Shown: piece after piece, positions 54,059 to 62,788 of the stretch
Numbering within the stretch: position 1 is the first letter of the stretch
How the letters are laid out: every line of letters starts with the position of its first letter
DNA from: Massilioclostridium coli
GTDB taxonomy: Bacteria > Bacillota > Clostridia > Oscillospirales > Ruminococcaceae
Direction of reading: 5' to 3'
DNA: 64,000 nt
Assembly: GCF_900095865.1 (NCBI RefSeq)
Contig: NZ_FMIZ01000007.1
Location: forward strand, 496,001-560,000
Made by a program: the position numbers and the translations under genes
Notes under the pieces: model-generated
What the model was told of the DNA's origin: nothing
Seen by the model: the letters and a program-made list of their open reading frames with translations, nothing else
Databases searched by the model: none

Positions 54059-54448
54059 CTATAGCTCTTCTTCCGTCCCTTCCAGGCTATCAGAAGGAGA
54101 GTTTTCATTTTGCAACGCTTCGATAATATAATCTTTTGCTTCTTCTACCGAAAGAAATTCCGCTTTGGAAACCACGGTTCCGTCTACGACCAAAGCTGGG
54201 GTATATAATACACCATAGCGTACAATATCCCGATTATCGCTAAGGTAGAGTACTTTGTCATCAAACTCCAGTTCTTGTACTGCCTGTTGGACATTGGCCA
54301 GGTTTTGTTTATGACGCCTGCCAAATCCGCCTAACACAATAAAACGACTTTGTTCTTTTGGCTTTCCAAATGGGTAAAGTTCCCGCTCTTCTTCCCGAAT
54401 CCGTCTTTTTTCTTTCCATTGTTCCAATTTATCTCCGATAAATCCCAT
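54059..54448 (-). CDS. Thioredoxin-like protein lacking the active-site cysteines
   Basis: 129 residues. After a charged N-terminal helix (EQWKEKRRIREEERELYPFG) comes a thioredoxin-like fold: FIVLGGFGRRHKQNLANVQQ, then VRYGVLYTPALVVDGTVVSK with the cis-Pro TPALVV motif. This matches small redox-active disulfide protein 2 (Thioredoxin_3) types, but the CxxC site is replaced by GGFGRRH and the protein has no Cys. Three base pairs separate it from the upstream radical SAM gene, so it is co-transcribed. Confidence 0.7.
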   Translation of the reverse strand: MGFIGDKLEQWKEKRRIREEERELYPFGKPKEQSRFIVLGGFGRRHKQNLANVQQAVQELEFDDKVLYLSDNRDIVRYGVLYTPALVVDGTVVSKAEFLSVEEAKDYIIEALQNENSPSDSLEGTEEEL

Positions 54449-54451
54449 TGA

Positions 54452-56209
54452 TTAATTCTCCATTTCTGTTTCAATCTGTTCTACTGGTAATTCTATGACA
54501 AGGGCATTCCCTAGCAGGTCTGTTTGGCGGTAGTTAAACAGGAGGTAACATTCTTGCTGTTGGCCTGTAAGGGGATGAAAAGGAAATTTTTCTAAATGTG
54601 CCATTCGATATATCTGTAGCCCGTTCAGGTTTTGGTAGTCTGGAAGATAGGTTTTGATATTTTCCGGCTGGTTATAGAACTGGTAAATTGGCTGTTTTTG
54701 CTCTGTGGTTAGGTCATTTGGAATCCAAGACGGGATTTTTTTCGCCTTTTCGTGGGAGTACAGGTCGAATTTCGCCAGCCACTGGAAATATTCCAAATTT
54801 CCTTTGGGGAGTTCCATTAGGAATTCATATAAAATAGTATATGCCTGTTCTTTGGTATGGCTAACCTTGTGGTAGCCTTTTTTCTGGTAGAATCCTGCTA
54901 AGTTCTCATATAGGGAGAACGGGGTAGGGAATAGGGTCTCCAAATAGCGGATACAGGCTTTAAAACGGTTAGAATTGTAATATTGCTCCACCATTTCCTC
55001 TATCATTTTTAGTTGCAAGGTCCGTTCAAATGGCAGCCATCTGGTAAAGAGGACTTCATATGGAGCAGTTTTCCGGCAGGTAATCCCCAATTCCTTTTGG
55101 CGCCGCTCTAAATCCGACCCCTTTAGTAGTTTTAAAAATCCCAATTGAAATTGATCCGGATGCAAAGCGTATACATCGTTAAAGGATTTTCCAAAACTGT
55201 GATATTCCTCATGGGGAAGCCCGGCAATTAAATCCAGATGAAGGTGGATGTTTTTGTTTTTCTGCAAGGCAGCTACTACCTGGGAAATCCGGTCAAAGTT
55301 ATTTTTTCGGTGGATTTCCTTCAAGGTCTTTTCATTGGTGGTCTGGATGCCAATTTCAAACTGGAAGAGCCCTTTTCTTGCGGTTTGTAAAAAGGAAATA
55401 GATTCTTCATCCAGTGTATCCCCATTGATTTCACAATGGAAATTGGTAATGCCATTATCATGTTCCGCTACATATTTCCAAATATGCAGGGCGTGATGCT
55501 TGTTGCAGTTAAACGAACGGTCTACAAATTTAACCTGTTTCACCCGATGGTCCAAAAAGAACTGTAAATCTTGTTCCACCCGTTGCTCCGAAAGCAGCCT
55601 TACCCCCTTTTCGATAGAGGAGAGGCAGTAAGCGCACTGATATGGACAGCCGCGGGAAGATTCATAATAGATAATCCGGTTTTGGAACTGTGCCATCCGT
55701 TCATCGTCATAAACAAATGGGATATCATCCAAACGCAAAGGGGGTTGAGGAGGGTTCTCGACCAATTGGGAACCAATTTTCCATGTTAGCCCTTTTACAC
55801 TGTTAAGACTGACCTTATTCTGAAGAGCCTGTACCAATTCCGCAAAGGTTTTTTCCCCTTCACCACGGATGACCATATCCACTGGATAGGATTCTAGTAG
55901 TTCTTTGGAGTTGTAGCTCACTTCCGGTCCTCCCAATACAATAGTTATATCAGGAGCAACTTGTTTTAACTGCACCACAAGGCGCAAAATCATATCAATA
56001 TTCCAAATGTAACAGGAAAAGCCCACAATATCCGGATGTTCCTCAAATAATTCCCGTAATATCAGCTCTTCCGGCTGGTTGATGGTGTATTCCCGTATTT
56101 CTGGCATAATGCCAGTATGTAGCTGTGTATATTTTTGTATACTTCGGATTGCCAAATTGGAATGGATGAACTTGGCGTTTAAAGATACTAGGATAAACTT
56201 CATATTCAT
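54452..56209 (-). CDS. B12-binding domain radical SAM protein (DUF4080 type)
   Basis: 585 residues. An N-terminal cobalamin-binding-like domain (~1-150, GFSCYIWNID and VLGGPEVSYN) precedes the radical SAM core with cluster motif GCPYQCAYC (C188, C192, C195) and GEGEKTF-type SAM contacts. The C-terminal ~200 residues match the DUF4080 extension. The B12 axial His motif DxHxxG is not seen, as in many members. The reaction is unknown. The ATG at 56203 is an alternative start. Followed by the thioredoxin-like gene. Confidence 0.9.
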   Translation of the reverse strand: MNMKFILVSLNAKFIHSNLAIRSIQKYTQLHTGIMPEIREYTINQPEELILRELFEEHPDIVGFSCYIWNIDMILRLVVQLKQVAPDITIVLGGPEVSYNSKELLESYPVDMVIRGEGEKTFAELVQALQNKVSLNSVKGLTWKIGSQLVENPPQPPLRLDDIPFVYDDERMAQFQNRIIYYESSRGCPYQCAYCLSSIEKGVRLLSEQRVEQDLQFFLDHRVKQVKFVDRSFNCNKHHALHIWKYVAEHDNGITNFHCEINGDTLDEESISFLQTARKGLFQFEIGIQTTNEKTLKEIHRKNNFDRISQVVAALQKNKNIHLHLDLIAGLPHEEYHSFGKSFNDVYALHPDQFQLGFLKLLKGSDLERRQKELGITCRKTAPYEVLFTRWLPFERTLQLKMIEEMVEQYYNSNRFKACIRYLETLFPTPFSLYENLAGFYQKKGYHKVSHTKEQAYTILYEFLMELPKGNLEYFQWLAKFDLYSHEKAKKIPSWIPNDLTTEQKQPIYQFYNQPENIKTYLPDYQNLNGLQIYRMAHLEKFPFHPLTGQQQECYLLFNYRQTDLLGNALVIELPVEQIETEMEN

Positions 56210-56376
56210 TTCCTTCGATTGGTTAAAATTACATCAGAAAGCAAAGTTAAGCTCTGATGGTAAAATACATATTTTATTAGTATACCATATTTTTTGATTT
56301 ATTTCATGAAAACATTTTAAAAAAATCCATTGCCCTATCAATCAAAACAAAAAACAAATTGATTTTATATAATCAT

Positions 56377-56406
56377 AAAACTGTCTTATATGAGACAGTT
56401 TTTTAG
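56377..56406 (+). terminator. Orphan terminator-like hairpin
   Basis: AAAACTGTCT/AGACAGTTTT, 6-nt loop, six T in total at the 3' side. No upstream plus-strand gene is evident; it may end a short leader or insulate the sigma-factor gene. Confidence 0.6.
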
Positions 56407-56521
56407 GAAATCACTCTTATTTTTATGTTTTATTTTAAAATTAATAATAAAATAATCATATATATCGTAATTTCAAAGAAAAATATGTCAAAATTGTGCA
56501 GTTTATCTGGGAAGAAAAAAC

Positions 56522-56550
56522 TTGACAATTATCACGGAATAAGGTATGAT
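56522..56550 (+). promoter_or_regulatory. Promoter of the sigma-factor gene
   Basis: TTGACA (56522-56527), 17-bp spacer, TATGAT (56545-56550), 34 bp before the start codon. Confidence 0.85.
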
Positions 56551-56584
56551 AAGGGTAAATCATAGGAAGGTAAGGCAAAATTCT

Positions 56585-57145
56585 ATGGAACATCCATACA
56601 ATCCAGATGCTTTTCAAGCCAATGATCTGACTGAATCAGAAGCAGGGCGATTGGTGGAAACCTATATGGGGCTTGTTGTAAAACTTGCATCCAAGTTCCA
56701 TGTGGACGGAATGGAGCAGGAAGACCTGATCCAGGAAGGGTTGATTGGGTTGCTAGACGCAATTCGCACCTATCAGTTGGATCGAGATACTTCGTTCCAG
56801 ACATATGCCAGTACTTGTATCCGCAACAGGATTTTAAAAGCAGCTCAAAGTGCGGCTGCAAAAAAACATAGTTTGCTGAACCAATCCCTTCCTTTGGAAG
56901 AATCTATTGTAGTGGATTCTTCTGAGCCGGCAGACCCTGAGTTGTTGTTTCTTGCCAAAGAAAAACAACAGGAAATGAACCGGCAAATCAAAATACTTTT
57001 GTCTTCGTTTGAGAAGGAAACCTTGTTTTTGTATCTGCAAGGCTACAGCTACGATGCGATGTCAAAACGGCTGCATGTACCAAAAAAGTCGGTTGACAAT
57101 GCCCTGGTTCGAATCCGGAAGAAGCTAAAGTTTTTAGTAAATTAG
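56585..57145 (+). CDS. Small sigma-70 family factor (SigH-like)
   Basis: 186 residues from ATG 56585; the in-frame ATG at 56546 overlaps the -10 box and is excluded. Region 2: YMGLVVKLASKFHVDGMEQE followed by DLIQEGLIGLLDAIRTYQ and FQTYASTCIRNRI. Region 4: SSFEKETLFLYLQGYSYDAM with helix-turn-helix LHVPKKSVDNALVRIRKKL. The layout matches sporulation SigH and related factors without region 3. It could be spo0H; a paralogue cannot be ruled out. Confidence 0.85.
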   Translation: MEHPYNPDAFQANDLTESEAGRLVETYMGLVVKLASKFHVDGMEQEDLIQEGLIGLLDAIRTYQLDRDTSFQTYASTCIRNRILKAAQSAAAKKHSLLNQSLPLEESIVVDSSEPADPELLFLAKEKQQEMNRQIKILLSSFEKETLFLYLQGYSYDAMSKRLHVPKKSVDNALVRIRKKLKFLVN

Positions 57146-57166
57146 CGCATGTCCTATATCATCCAT

Positions 57167-57230
57167 GGCCCGGTAGCTTAAAGCAGAGCGTTGTTTTTTC
57201 AAAGGTGATGGTGCGAATCCGTCTGGGGCA
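57167..57230 (+). pseudogene. tRNA-like relic lacking a normal anticodon arm
   Basis: GGCCCGGTAGCTT start, D-stem GCTT/GAGC, and T-arm GATGG-TGCGAAT-CCGTC followed by an acceptor-like TCTGGGGCA are in order. Only 17 nt (GTTGTTTTTTCAAAGGT) lie between D- and T-arms where 23 are needed, and the acceptor has a mismatch. Only TTG/CAA can pair across the poly-T. Start resembles tRNA-Phe genes. Probably a decayed tRNA. Confidence 0.55.
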
Positions 57231-57262
57231 AATATTATTGTTATTTAAGAGAGGTTTTTCAA

Positions 57263-57538
57263 ATGTACGAAGACAAAACATTAACTTGTAAAGAATGTGG
57301 AGCAGAATTTGTTTTTACCGCTGGTGAACAAGAATTCTACGCTGAAAAAGGGTTTGTTAATGAACCACAAAGATGTAAAAGCTGCCGTGATGCCCGTAAA
57401 AACGCATCCAAGGCAAGCAGAGAAATGTATACTGCAACCTGTGCTTCCTGTGGTGGAGAAGCAAAAGTTCCTTTCCAGCCACGTGAAGACCGTCCAGTTT
57501 ATTGCAGCGAATGCTTCGCTAAAATGAGAGAAGAATAA
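57263..57538 (+). CDS. Small zinc-ribbon protein
   Basis: 91 residues with four knuckles: CKECGAEF, CKSCRDAR, CASCGGEA and CSECFAKM, giving two zinc sites. QEFYAEKGFVNEPQRCKSCR is the conserved block of a short zinc-binding domain common in Clostridia and plants. Role unknown; nucleic-acid binding is plausible. GAGAGG lies before the ATG. Strong terminator downstream. Confidence 0.9.
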   Translation: MYEDKTLTCKECGAEFVFTAGEQEFYAEKGFVNEPQRCKSCRDARKNASKASREMYTATCASCGGEAKVPFQPREDRPVYCSECFAKMREE

Positions 57539-57559
57539 TTTCTTTTTTTGATACCTTTT

Positions 57560-57588
57560 ACCCGGGATTTTTTATCCCGGGTTTTTCT
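57560..57588 (+). terminator. Terminator of the zinc-ribbon gene
   Basis: ACCCGGGAT/ATCCCGGGT, 5-nt loop, then T-tract. Confidence 0.95.
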
Positions 57589-57595
57589 ATTTTAC

Positions 57596-57624
57596 TTGAC
57601 AATTTTTTGGTACTGTGGTAGGCT
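57596..57624 (+). promoter_or_regulatory. Promoter of thiC
   Basis: TTGACA (57596-57601), 17-bp spacer, TAGGCT (57619-57624), a weak -10 just ahead of the TPP riboswitch. Confidence 0.65.
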
Positions 57625-57639
57625 AATGGACAGAACTGA

Positions 57640-57785
57640 ATAACAGGGGGAGCTTGTATGGCAGGCTGAGAGGAAGTAATCAAACTTCGACCCTAAGAAC
57701 CTGATTTGGATAATGCCAGCGTAGGGATATAGGTTGTATTTCAGCAATACCTTCTTTGCGGTGGCAAAGCTGGGTATTGTTTTTT
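57640..57785 (+). ncRNA. TPP riboswitch with terminator expression platform
   Basis: THI-box consensus is clear: GGGGGAGC, GGCTGAGAGGAA, ACCCTAAGAACCTGATTTGG, ATAATGCCAGCGTAGGGA (aptamer ~57640-57732). It is followed by a terminator, AATACC.CTTTGC / GCAAAG.GGTATT (57747-57777), and seven or more T. Thiamine diphosphate binding should stop transcription before thiC. Confidence 0.97.
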
Positions 57786-57864
57786 TATGCCCGGTGATAC
57801 TCCGCCATTTGCTCGGCAGAGTTTAAAAATCCAAACCATGCAATGAAAGAAAGGATGTTTTGCC

Positions 57865-59166
57865 GTGTATACAACACAGATGGATGCAGCAAAAAAAGGA
57901 ATTATCACCAAAGAAATGGCGGCTGTTGCCAAAGAGGAACAGATTCCGGAAACAGAGTTAATGGAACTGGTTGCGAAAGGCCAGGTAGTAATCCCTGCAA
58001 ACAAAAACCATACCTGTTTAAAACCTCATGGGATTGGCAGCAAACTAAAAACAAAAATCAATGTTAATTTAGGAACCTCTAAGGACTGCCTGGATTTAGA
58101 TGTTGAGATGAAAAAAGTAATGACCGCTGTTGATTTGGGTGCGGAAGCTATTATGGATTTAAGTTCATTTGGCGATACCCAGGTGTTCCGCAGAAAATTA
58201 ACCGCCGAATGTCCAGCTGTTTTGGGTACTGTGCCAATTTATGACGCTGTGGTATATTATAATAAAGCGTTAAAAGCGATTACCTCCCAGCAGTGGATTG
58301 ATATTGTAAAAATGCACGCCGAAGATGGTGTGGATTTTATGACCATCCACTGTGGCATCAACAAAGAAACCGCAAAGCGTTTTAAACAGGCAAAACGCCA
58401 TACCAATATCGTCTCCCGTGGGGGTTCCATTATTTTTGCGTGGATGGAGCTGACAGGGAACGAAAACCCATTTTATGAGCATTTTGATGAAATTTTGGAT
58501 ATTTGCCAGCAATACGATGTTACTTTAAGCCTGGGGGATGCCTGCCGTCCAGGAAGCATCGAAGATGCGGGGGATATTTCTCAAATTGAGGAATTGGTTA
58601 CCTTGGGCGAACTGACCATGCGGGCGTGGGAAAAGAACGTCCAGGTAATGATTGAAGGGCCAGGACATATGCCATTGAACCAGATTCGTGCGAATATGGA
58701 AATTCAGCAGACCATCTGTAAAGGGGCGCCTTTTTATGTGTTAGGGCCTTTGGTAACTGATGTTGCTCCAGGGTATGACCATATTACCGCAGCCATTGGT
58801 GGTGCAATTGCCGCAACTTATGGAGCTTCTTTCCTCTGCTATGTGACACCGGCAGAACATCTTCGCCTGCCAACTGTAGACGATGTAAAAGAGGGGATTA
58901 TCGCCTCTAAAATTGCCGCCCATGCCGCTGATGTTGCCAAAGGGGTAAAGGGTGCGAAAGACTGGGATTACCAGATGAGCGAAGCGCGCCGCAACTTAGA
59001 CTGGGAAAAACAGTTTGAGTTGGCCATGGACGGAGAAAAAGCAAGAAGATACCGTGCGGAATCCACTCCGGAACGAGAAGATACCTGTACCATGTGCGGA
59101 AAAATGTGTGCAGTGCGTAATATCAATAAAATCCTGCGTGGCGAAGATGTAGACATCATGGATTAA
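57865..59166 (+). CDS. thiC: Phosphomethylpyrimidine synthase
   Basis: 433 residues, the short clostridial form; GTG start at 57865 with AAAGAAAGG upstream. Makes HMP-phosphate from aminoimidazole ribotide by radical SAM chemistry. Core motifs: [39 protein letters not shown] and [10 protein letters not shown]-type ([18 protein letters not shown]). The C-terminal cluster motif is CTMCGKMC (C408, C411, C415). Controlled by the TPP riboswitch; no other thi genes are next to it here. Confidence 0.97.
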   Translation: MYTTQMDAAKKGIITKEMAAVAKEEQIPETELMELVAKGQVVIPANKNHTCLKPHGIGSKLKTKINVNLGTSKDCLDLDVEMKKVMTAVDLGAEAIMDLSSFGDTQVFRRKLTAECPAVLGTVPIYDAVVYYNKALKAITSQQWIDIVKMHAEDGVDFMTIHCGINKETAKRFKQAKRHTNIVSRGGSIIFAWMELTGNENPFYEHFDEILDICQQYDVTLSLGDACRPGSIEDAGDISQIEELVTLGELTMRAWEKNVQVMIEGPGHMPLNQIRANMEIQQTICKGAPFYVLGPLVTDVAPGYDHITAAIGGAIAATYGASFLCYVTPAEHLRLPTVDDVKEGIIASKIAAHAADVAKGVKGAKDWDYQMSEARRNLDWEKQFELAMDGEKARRYRAESTPEREDTCTMCGKMCAVRNINKILRGEDVDIMD

Positions 59167-59179
59167 TAAACATAACAAA

Positions 59180-59217
59180 AAACAGCCAGCCTCATTTCAA
59201 TAGGGCTGGCTGTTTAC
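59180..59217 (+). terminator. Terminator of thiC
   Basis: 12-bp stem AAACAGCCAGCC/GGCTGGCTGTTT with a 12-nt loop. Bases 59218-59490 beyond it hold nothing recognisable. Confidence 0.93.
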
Positions 59218-59490
59218 ATTAGAGTAAAATTGAATCCATTTTGGTTCTGTCAGAGGGAAAGTTTTGAAACAATCAAAAACCATTTTATAAAAACATCGCA
59301 ATAATCTTAAAGTACAGTGAAAAATATATCAGTGTGGCTTTCAATCCAATATTACGAAGCATAACCTACTAGACAGCCATTGCTTATAAACATGGAAAGT
59401 CAGCATTACTAACATTTTGGTGCTATACAAAAAGTTTACCATGATGATTTTCGCTTCATTTATGATAAGGTTATAAAAACGGCAGTATCA

Positions 59491-59525
59491 AAAATACTGG
59501 CAGTCGTAATGACTGCCAGTATTTT
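59491..59525 (-). terminator. Terminator of yjdF
   Basis: 15-bp perfect stem (59491-59505 with 59511-59525; AATACTGGCAGTC core), 5-nt loop. On the minus strand it ends in a T-run 8 bp past the yjdF stop. Confidence 0.93.
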
Positions 59526-59532
59526 TTGTGGG

Positions 59533-59949
59533 TTAATGCCCTTTGTGTTTTTCTTTCCGCTTTTGTTGTTTTTGTTGGAAAACAAGTTCTTTTTGCTCCT
59601 GTTTCCGTTGACGGTTGCGGATACACCGTTCCTGCTTGCCCTGTTCCTGCATCTGTTTGAATGCCTGCTGCGCCTTTGTACCAACTCCGGTTTGGCGTAA
59701 CTGTTTTTGAATCTGCCGTTGCAGGCGTTTCGGATTATGGCTTTGCTGTTTTACCGCCTCAGTTTGAATTGCTGGGCTAAACCGCAGGGAACCCCAGTGA
59801 TGAAGGAAAAACTCATAGATTTCTCCCTCTTTTGGTTCGGCTCCAAAAATAATTTTACAAGCCTCGTAATGGTTCCCCTGCTGCCGCTCAAAAATACCCA
59901 CCCAAAAAGGGGGTTCAAACAGAACAGTGAATTTGGATATTGTGCCCAT
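59533..59949 (-). CDS. yjdF: YjdF family protein (DUF2992)
   Basis: 138 residues from the ATG at 59949, which has AAGGAGGG 7 bp upstream. The domain starts MGTISKFTVLFEPPFWVGIF and contains FGAEPKEGEIYEFFL, the DUF2992 signature. The C-terminal half is a long Gln/Lys/Arg helix (KRLQRQIQKQLRQTGVGTKA, then KQMQEQGKQERCIRNRQRKQ) likely to bind RNA or form a coiled coil. Function unknown; in Firmicutes it is controlled by the azaaromatic-sensing yjdF riboswitch, for which a candidate lies upstream. Confidence 0.93.
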   Translation of the reverse strand: MGTISKFTVLFEPPFWVGIFERQQGNHYEACKIIFGAEPKEGEIYEFFLHHWGSLRFSPAIQTEAVKQQSHNPKRLQRQIQKQLRQTGVGTKAQQAFKQMQEQGKQERCIRNRQRKQEQKELVFQQKQQKRKEKHKGH

Positions 59950-59954
59950 TGGCA

Positions 59955-60085
59955 AGCCCTCCTTAAACAATAAAATAGCACAAAGAAGGGACGACCAAGG
60001 AGGAGGGCTACTGGCAGCATCATCGCTGCGCCTGGACTACCAACCAGGCTGTGTTTTTATCTTTGCTACCTTGATTGTACCAAAA
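59955..60085 (-). ncRNA. Candidate yjdF riboswitch with ribosome-site sequestration
   Basis: Transcribed toward yjdF. It contains AAGGTAGCAAAGATAAAAAC and a CCTGGTTGGTAGTCCAGG hairpin. AGCCCTCCT (60009-60001) is fully complementary to AGGAGGGCT of the yjdF ribosome site (59963-59955). This fits the translational off-switch of the yjdF class. Assigned from gene association and the visible anti-SD; covariance matching not run. Confidence 0.75.
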
Positions 60086-60237
60086 ACAACAGGGTTTTTC
60101 AAGGTAGTGTCAAAAGCTTTTCTAACTTTAAGACGGAAAATAGGGGATTGGTTTGGCATTCAATTTTTTGATCCAAAATTCATTTTGATGGTAGAGAAAA
60201 TTATTTTTGAAGTAAAAATGATTTTGCTGGGATATTT

Positions 60238-60555
60238 TTAAACAGGTAAACTAGTCACATTCAAAAAAATAATTTGATAGCGGGTATCGTATCCTGGTAT
60301 GAGCTGATCAAAAAAGTGGATGATATCTGTTTGCGGGTCATAATTATAGCCGAAAATATCATATATGGAATGGCAGATTAATGCTGCGATAATTTCCTTT
60401 TTTGTTTTATCCGTCTGAAAACAAAAATTCTGCATCAAAGCGTCTGTATTGCATATCTGTTGGGCGGGATATTGTCTTTGCAGATTTGGACTATTTTGAA
60501 GATAAACATCACCAAAATACCGATTAGTACAGAAATCATAACAACCACCATCCTG
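60238..60555 (-). pseudogene. Open frame without start, probable gene remnant
   Basis: A 105-codon frame with no start codon for its first third (CYDFCTNRYFGDVYLQNSPN..., then MMQNFCFQTDKTKKEIIAAL and ICHSIYDIFGYNYDPQTDII) and a stop at 60238. A TGA directly precedes it (60558-60556). The composition looks protein-like, but I recognise no family. It could be a 66-residue gene from ATG 60438, but no ribosome site is seen there. Confidence 0.35.
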
Positions 60556-60699
60556 TCATACCAAATAACCGAATGACATTTTCTTGAAAGAATTTATGTT
60601 TTTATCAACAGAACAAAAGTTTTCTGGTTCCATTTTTATCTTTCCTGCGAATATCAAGCTATTATTTTTCAATGATTACTTTTGGAATATTGCATTATC

Positions 60700-61779
60700 C
60701 TATTGGAACAGACTGGTTTGTATATCTTCTTCCAGTGCTTGTTGGTAAAACTTGAAGGCAGTTGGCAAAGGGTACTGCTCTTGGAGTTCCTCCTCGGTTA
60801 CCCAGGTGAATTCCGGCACAGGGTAATTCAGGTGGACCAGATAGCCGTTCATCCTCCATTCAATATGGCTGAAAATATGCTTACTTTTCCCAACTGGATG
60901 GATCGATGAAACCAGATAGCCCTGTTGGATCAGTTCCCTTTCCAGCTGGGTTTTGTTCCGTTTTTCATCAATGCTTGGGAATTCCCATAGTCCAGCTAGA
61001 AGCCCTTTGTTTTCCCTTTGGCGGATTGCTACTTTGCCATTACACAGCAATAGTAGGATGGTCTTATCCTGGATTTTTCGATCCGCTTTTTTTGTTTTTA
61101 TGGGAAGCTCTGGAGCGATACCCTGTTGATATCCTTGACAAATAGCTTGGACAGGACAGGTTTGGCAAAGAGGTTCCCCATTGGGAAGGCAGACTGTAGC
61201 ACCTAGCTCCATTAAGGACTGGTTAAAATCCCCCACCCGTTGTTCTGGCAAAATTTTTGTTATCATTTCTTCTACATTTTCTTTTACTTTTGGCAACGTA
61301 ATATCATCTTTTTTCGCCAGGATACGGGAAATCACCCGCAAAACATTTCCGTCCACAGCGGGGCGGCGGATGTGAAACGCAATGGACGCGATTGCCCCCG
61401 CTGTATATGCTCCAATGCCAGGAAGCATTAATAATGCCTGGTAATCCGCTGGCAGTTCCCCACCATATTCTTTTACTACAAACTTAGCTGCCCGCTTTAA
61501 ATTGCGGGCGCGGTTATAATATCCCAGACCTTCCCACAATTTCAATAAAAGCTGGTCATCCACATTGGCTAGGTCGGCAATGGTGGGCAGGGTAGTTACA
61601 AACCGTTCAAAATAAGGCTTTACTGCCTCCACACGGGTTTGTTGCAGCATAATTTCGGAAATCCACACACGGTATGGCGTAGGCTGTTCCCGCCAAGGTA
61701 GGATTCTTGCCTGTTGGTCGTACCAGCTCAATAAAAGGGAAGGGAGCTGTTGTAAAATGGTTTGTTCTTGTTGTGTCAC
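60700..61779 (-). CDS. mutY: A/G-specific adenine glycosylase
   Basis: 359 residues; GTG start at 61779 behind AGGAGG. The HhH-GPD domain has WREQPTPYRVWISEIMLQQT and LPGIGAYTAGAIASIAF with the catalytic Asp in AVDGNVLRV. The [4Fe-4S] loop is C-x7-C-x2-C-x5-C (CLPNGEPLCQTCPVQAIC). The C-terminal NUDIX-like domain (~225-350) recognises 8-oxoG (LLAGLWEFPS). Removes A opposite 8-oxoG. It lies 9 bp after the pseudouridine synthase gene in the same operon. Confidence 0.96.
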   Translation of the reverse strand: MTQQEQTILQQLPSLLLSWYDQQARILPWREQPTPYRVWISEIMLQQTRVEAVKPYFERFVTTLPTIADLANVDDQLLLKLWEGLGYYNRARNLKRAAKFVVKEYGGELPADYQALLMLPGIGAYTAGAIASIAFHIRRPAVDGNVLRVISRILAKKDDITLPKVKENVEEMITKILPEQRVGDFNQSLMELGATVCLPNGEPLCQTCPVQAICQGYQQGIAPELPIKTKKADRKIQDKTILLLLCNGKVAIRQRENKGLLAGLWEFPSIDEKRNKTQLERELIQQGYLVSSIHPVGKSKHIFSHIEWRMNGYLVHLNYPVPEFTWVTEEELQEQYPLPTAFKFYQQALEEDIQTSLFQ

Positions 61780-61788
61780 AATATCCTC

Positions 61789-62679
61789 CTAATCAATCAA
61801 CTGTTGTAGTGGTTTTGGCAATGGGGCAGTAAATACCATCCATTTCCGCAAAATAGGGTGGTATAATTTTAGCTGTTCTGAATGAAGGGCATGCCCTTGT
61901 GGAAGTTCTGGAAGTTGGGTACCATACAAAAAATCCCCTGCCAATGGATGGCCTAAATGGGAAAAATGAACCCTGATTTGATGGGTACGCCCGGTTTCCA
62001 ACTGAATCCGCAATAGGCTGTATCCATTGTTGGAGCGGATTGTCTGGTAATGGGTAATTGCTTCCACCCCGTTTGGGCTGACAATCCGTTTAATGGTGCT
62101 GCCTTCTTCCCGGGCAATGGGCAGGCGGATGGTTCCAGATGCAGGCTGGGGTGTACCGCACACAATTGCAAGGTAGCTGCGCTGCATCAGTTTTTCCCCC
62201 ATTTGGGAGCAAAGGGCGTCTTGGGTAAATGAATGTTTTGCCACTGCCATTAAACCGGACGTCCCTCGATCCAGCCGGTTTACCGCCCGGAACACAAAGT
62301 TAAGCCCCTGGTTTTGGTAGTATGCCATCACCCGGTTTGCCAGGCTATCCTCAAAGTGCCCCTGGGATGGATGGACAGGTATTCCCGCCGGTTTATTTAA
62401 AATTAGTAAATCCAAATCCTCGTAAACAATATCCAGATCACCTTTTACCGGCACAATATGTTCCGAAACAGCATCAGCGGTTTCCAAAACCAATCGGAGC
62501 TGATCGCCGGTTTGGGCAGTATCAGGGGTTTTGGCATGTTTCCCGTTTAGCTGGATACCGTTGGGGATGCGTTTTAGTCGGCGTACCATGCCGTTGGAAA
62601 AGCCAAGCTGTTTTAAAATAGATGCTACCGTTTGACCATCCTGCTGTTGGGAAATCACTGTTGTGAAAATACGTTCCAT
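61789..62679 (-). CDS. RluA-family pseudouridine synthase
   Basis: 296 residues from the ATG at 62679 with AGGAGA upstream (a TTG just before it is the alternative). An S4-like N-terminal part (~15-60, KQLGFSNGMVRRLKR) precedes the catalytic domain. The active-site Asp is in RAVNRLDRGTSGLM, with the RTHQIRVHFSHLGHPLAGD motif. It modifies uridines in rRNA or tRNA (RluC/RluD/YlyB group; target unknown). First gene of a two-gene operon with mutY. Confidence 0.93.
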   Translation of the reverse strand: MERIFTTVISQQQDGQTVASILKQLGFSNGMVRRLKRIPNGIQLNGKHAKTPDTAQTGDQLRLVLETADAVSEHIVPVKGDLDIVYEDLDLLILNKPAGIPVHPSQGHFEDSLANRVMAYYQNQGLNFVFRAVNRLDRGTSGLMAVAKHSFTQDALCSQMGEKLMQRSYLAIVCGTPQPASGTIRLPIAREEGSTIKRIVSPNGVEAITHYQTIRSNNGYSLLRIQLETGRTHQIRVHFSHLGHPLAGDFLYGTQLPELPQGHALHSEQLKLYHPILRKWMVFTAPLPKPLQQLID

Positions 62680-62788
62680 CAAATTCTCCTAATTCATTGT
62701 TTGTCCCTATTATAACACAGCAAAACAGGCAAATCTAGCCCTATTGGCATATCTTACTAATAGGGGATTTTTACAAAGGAGGGGGATT

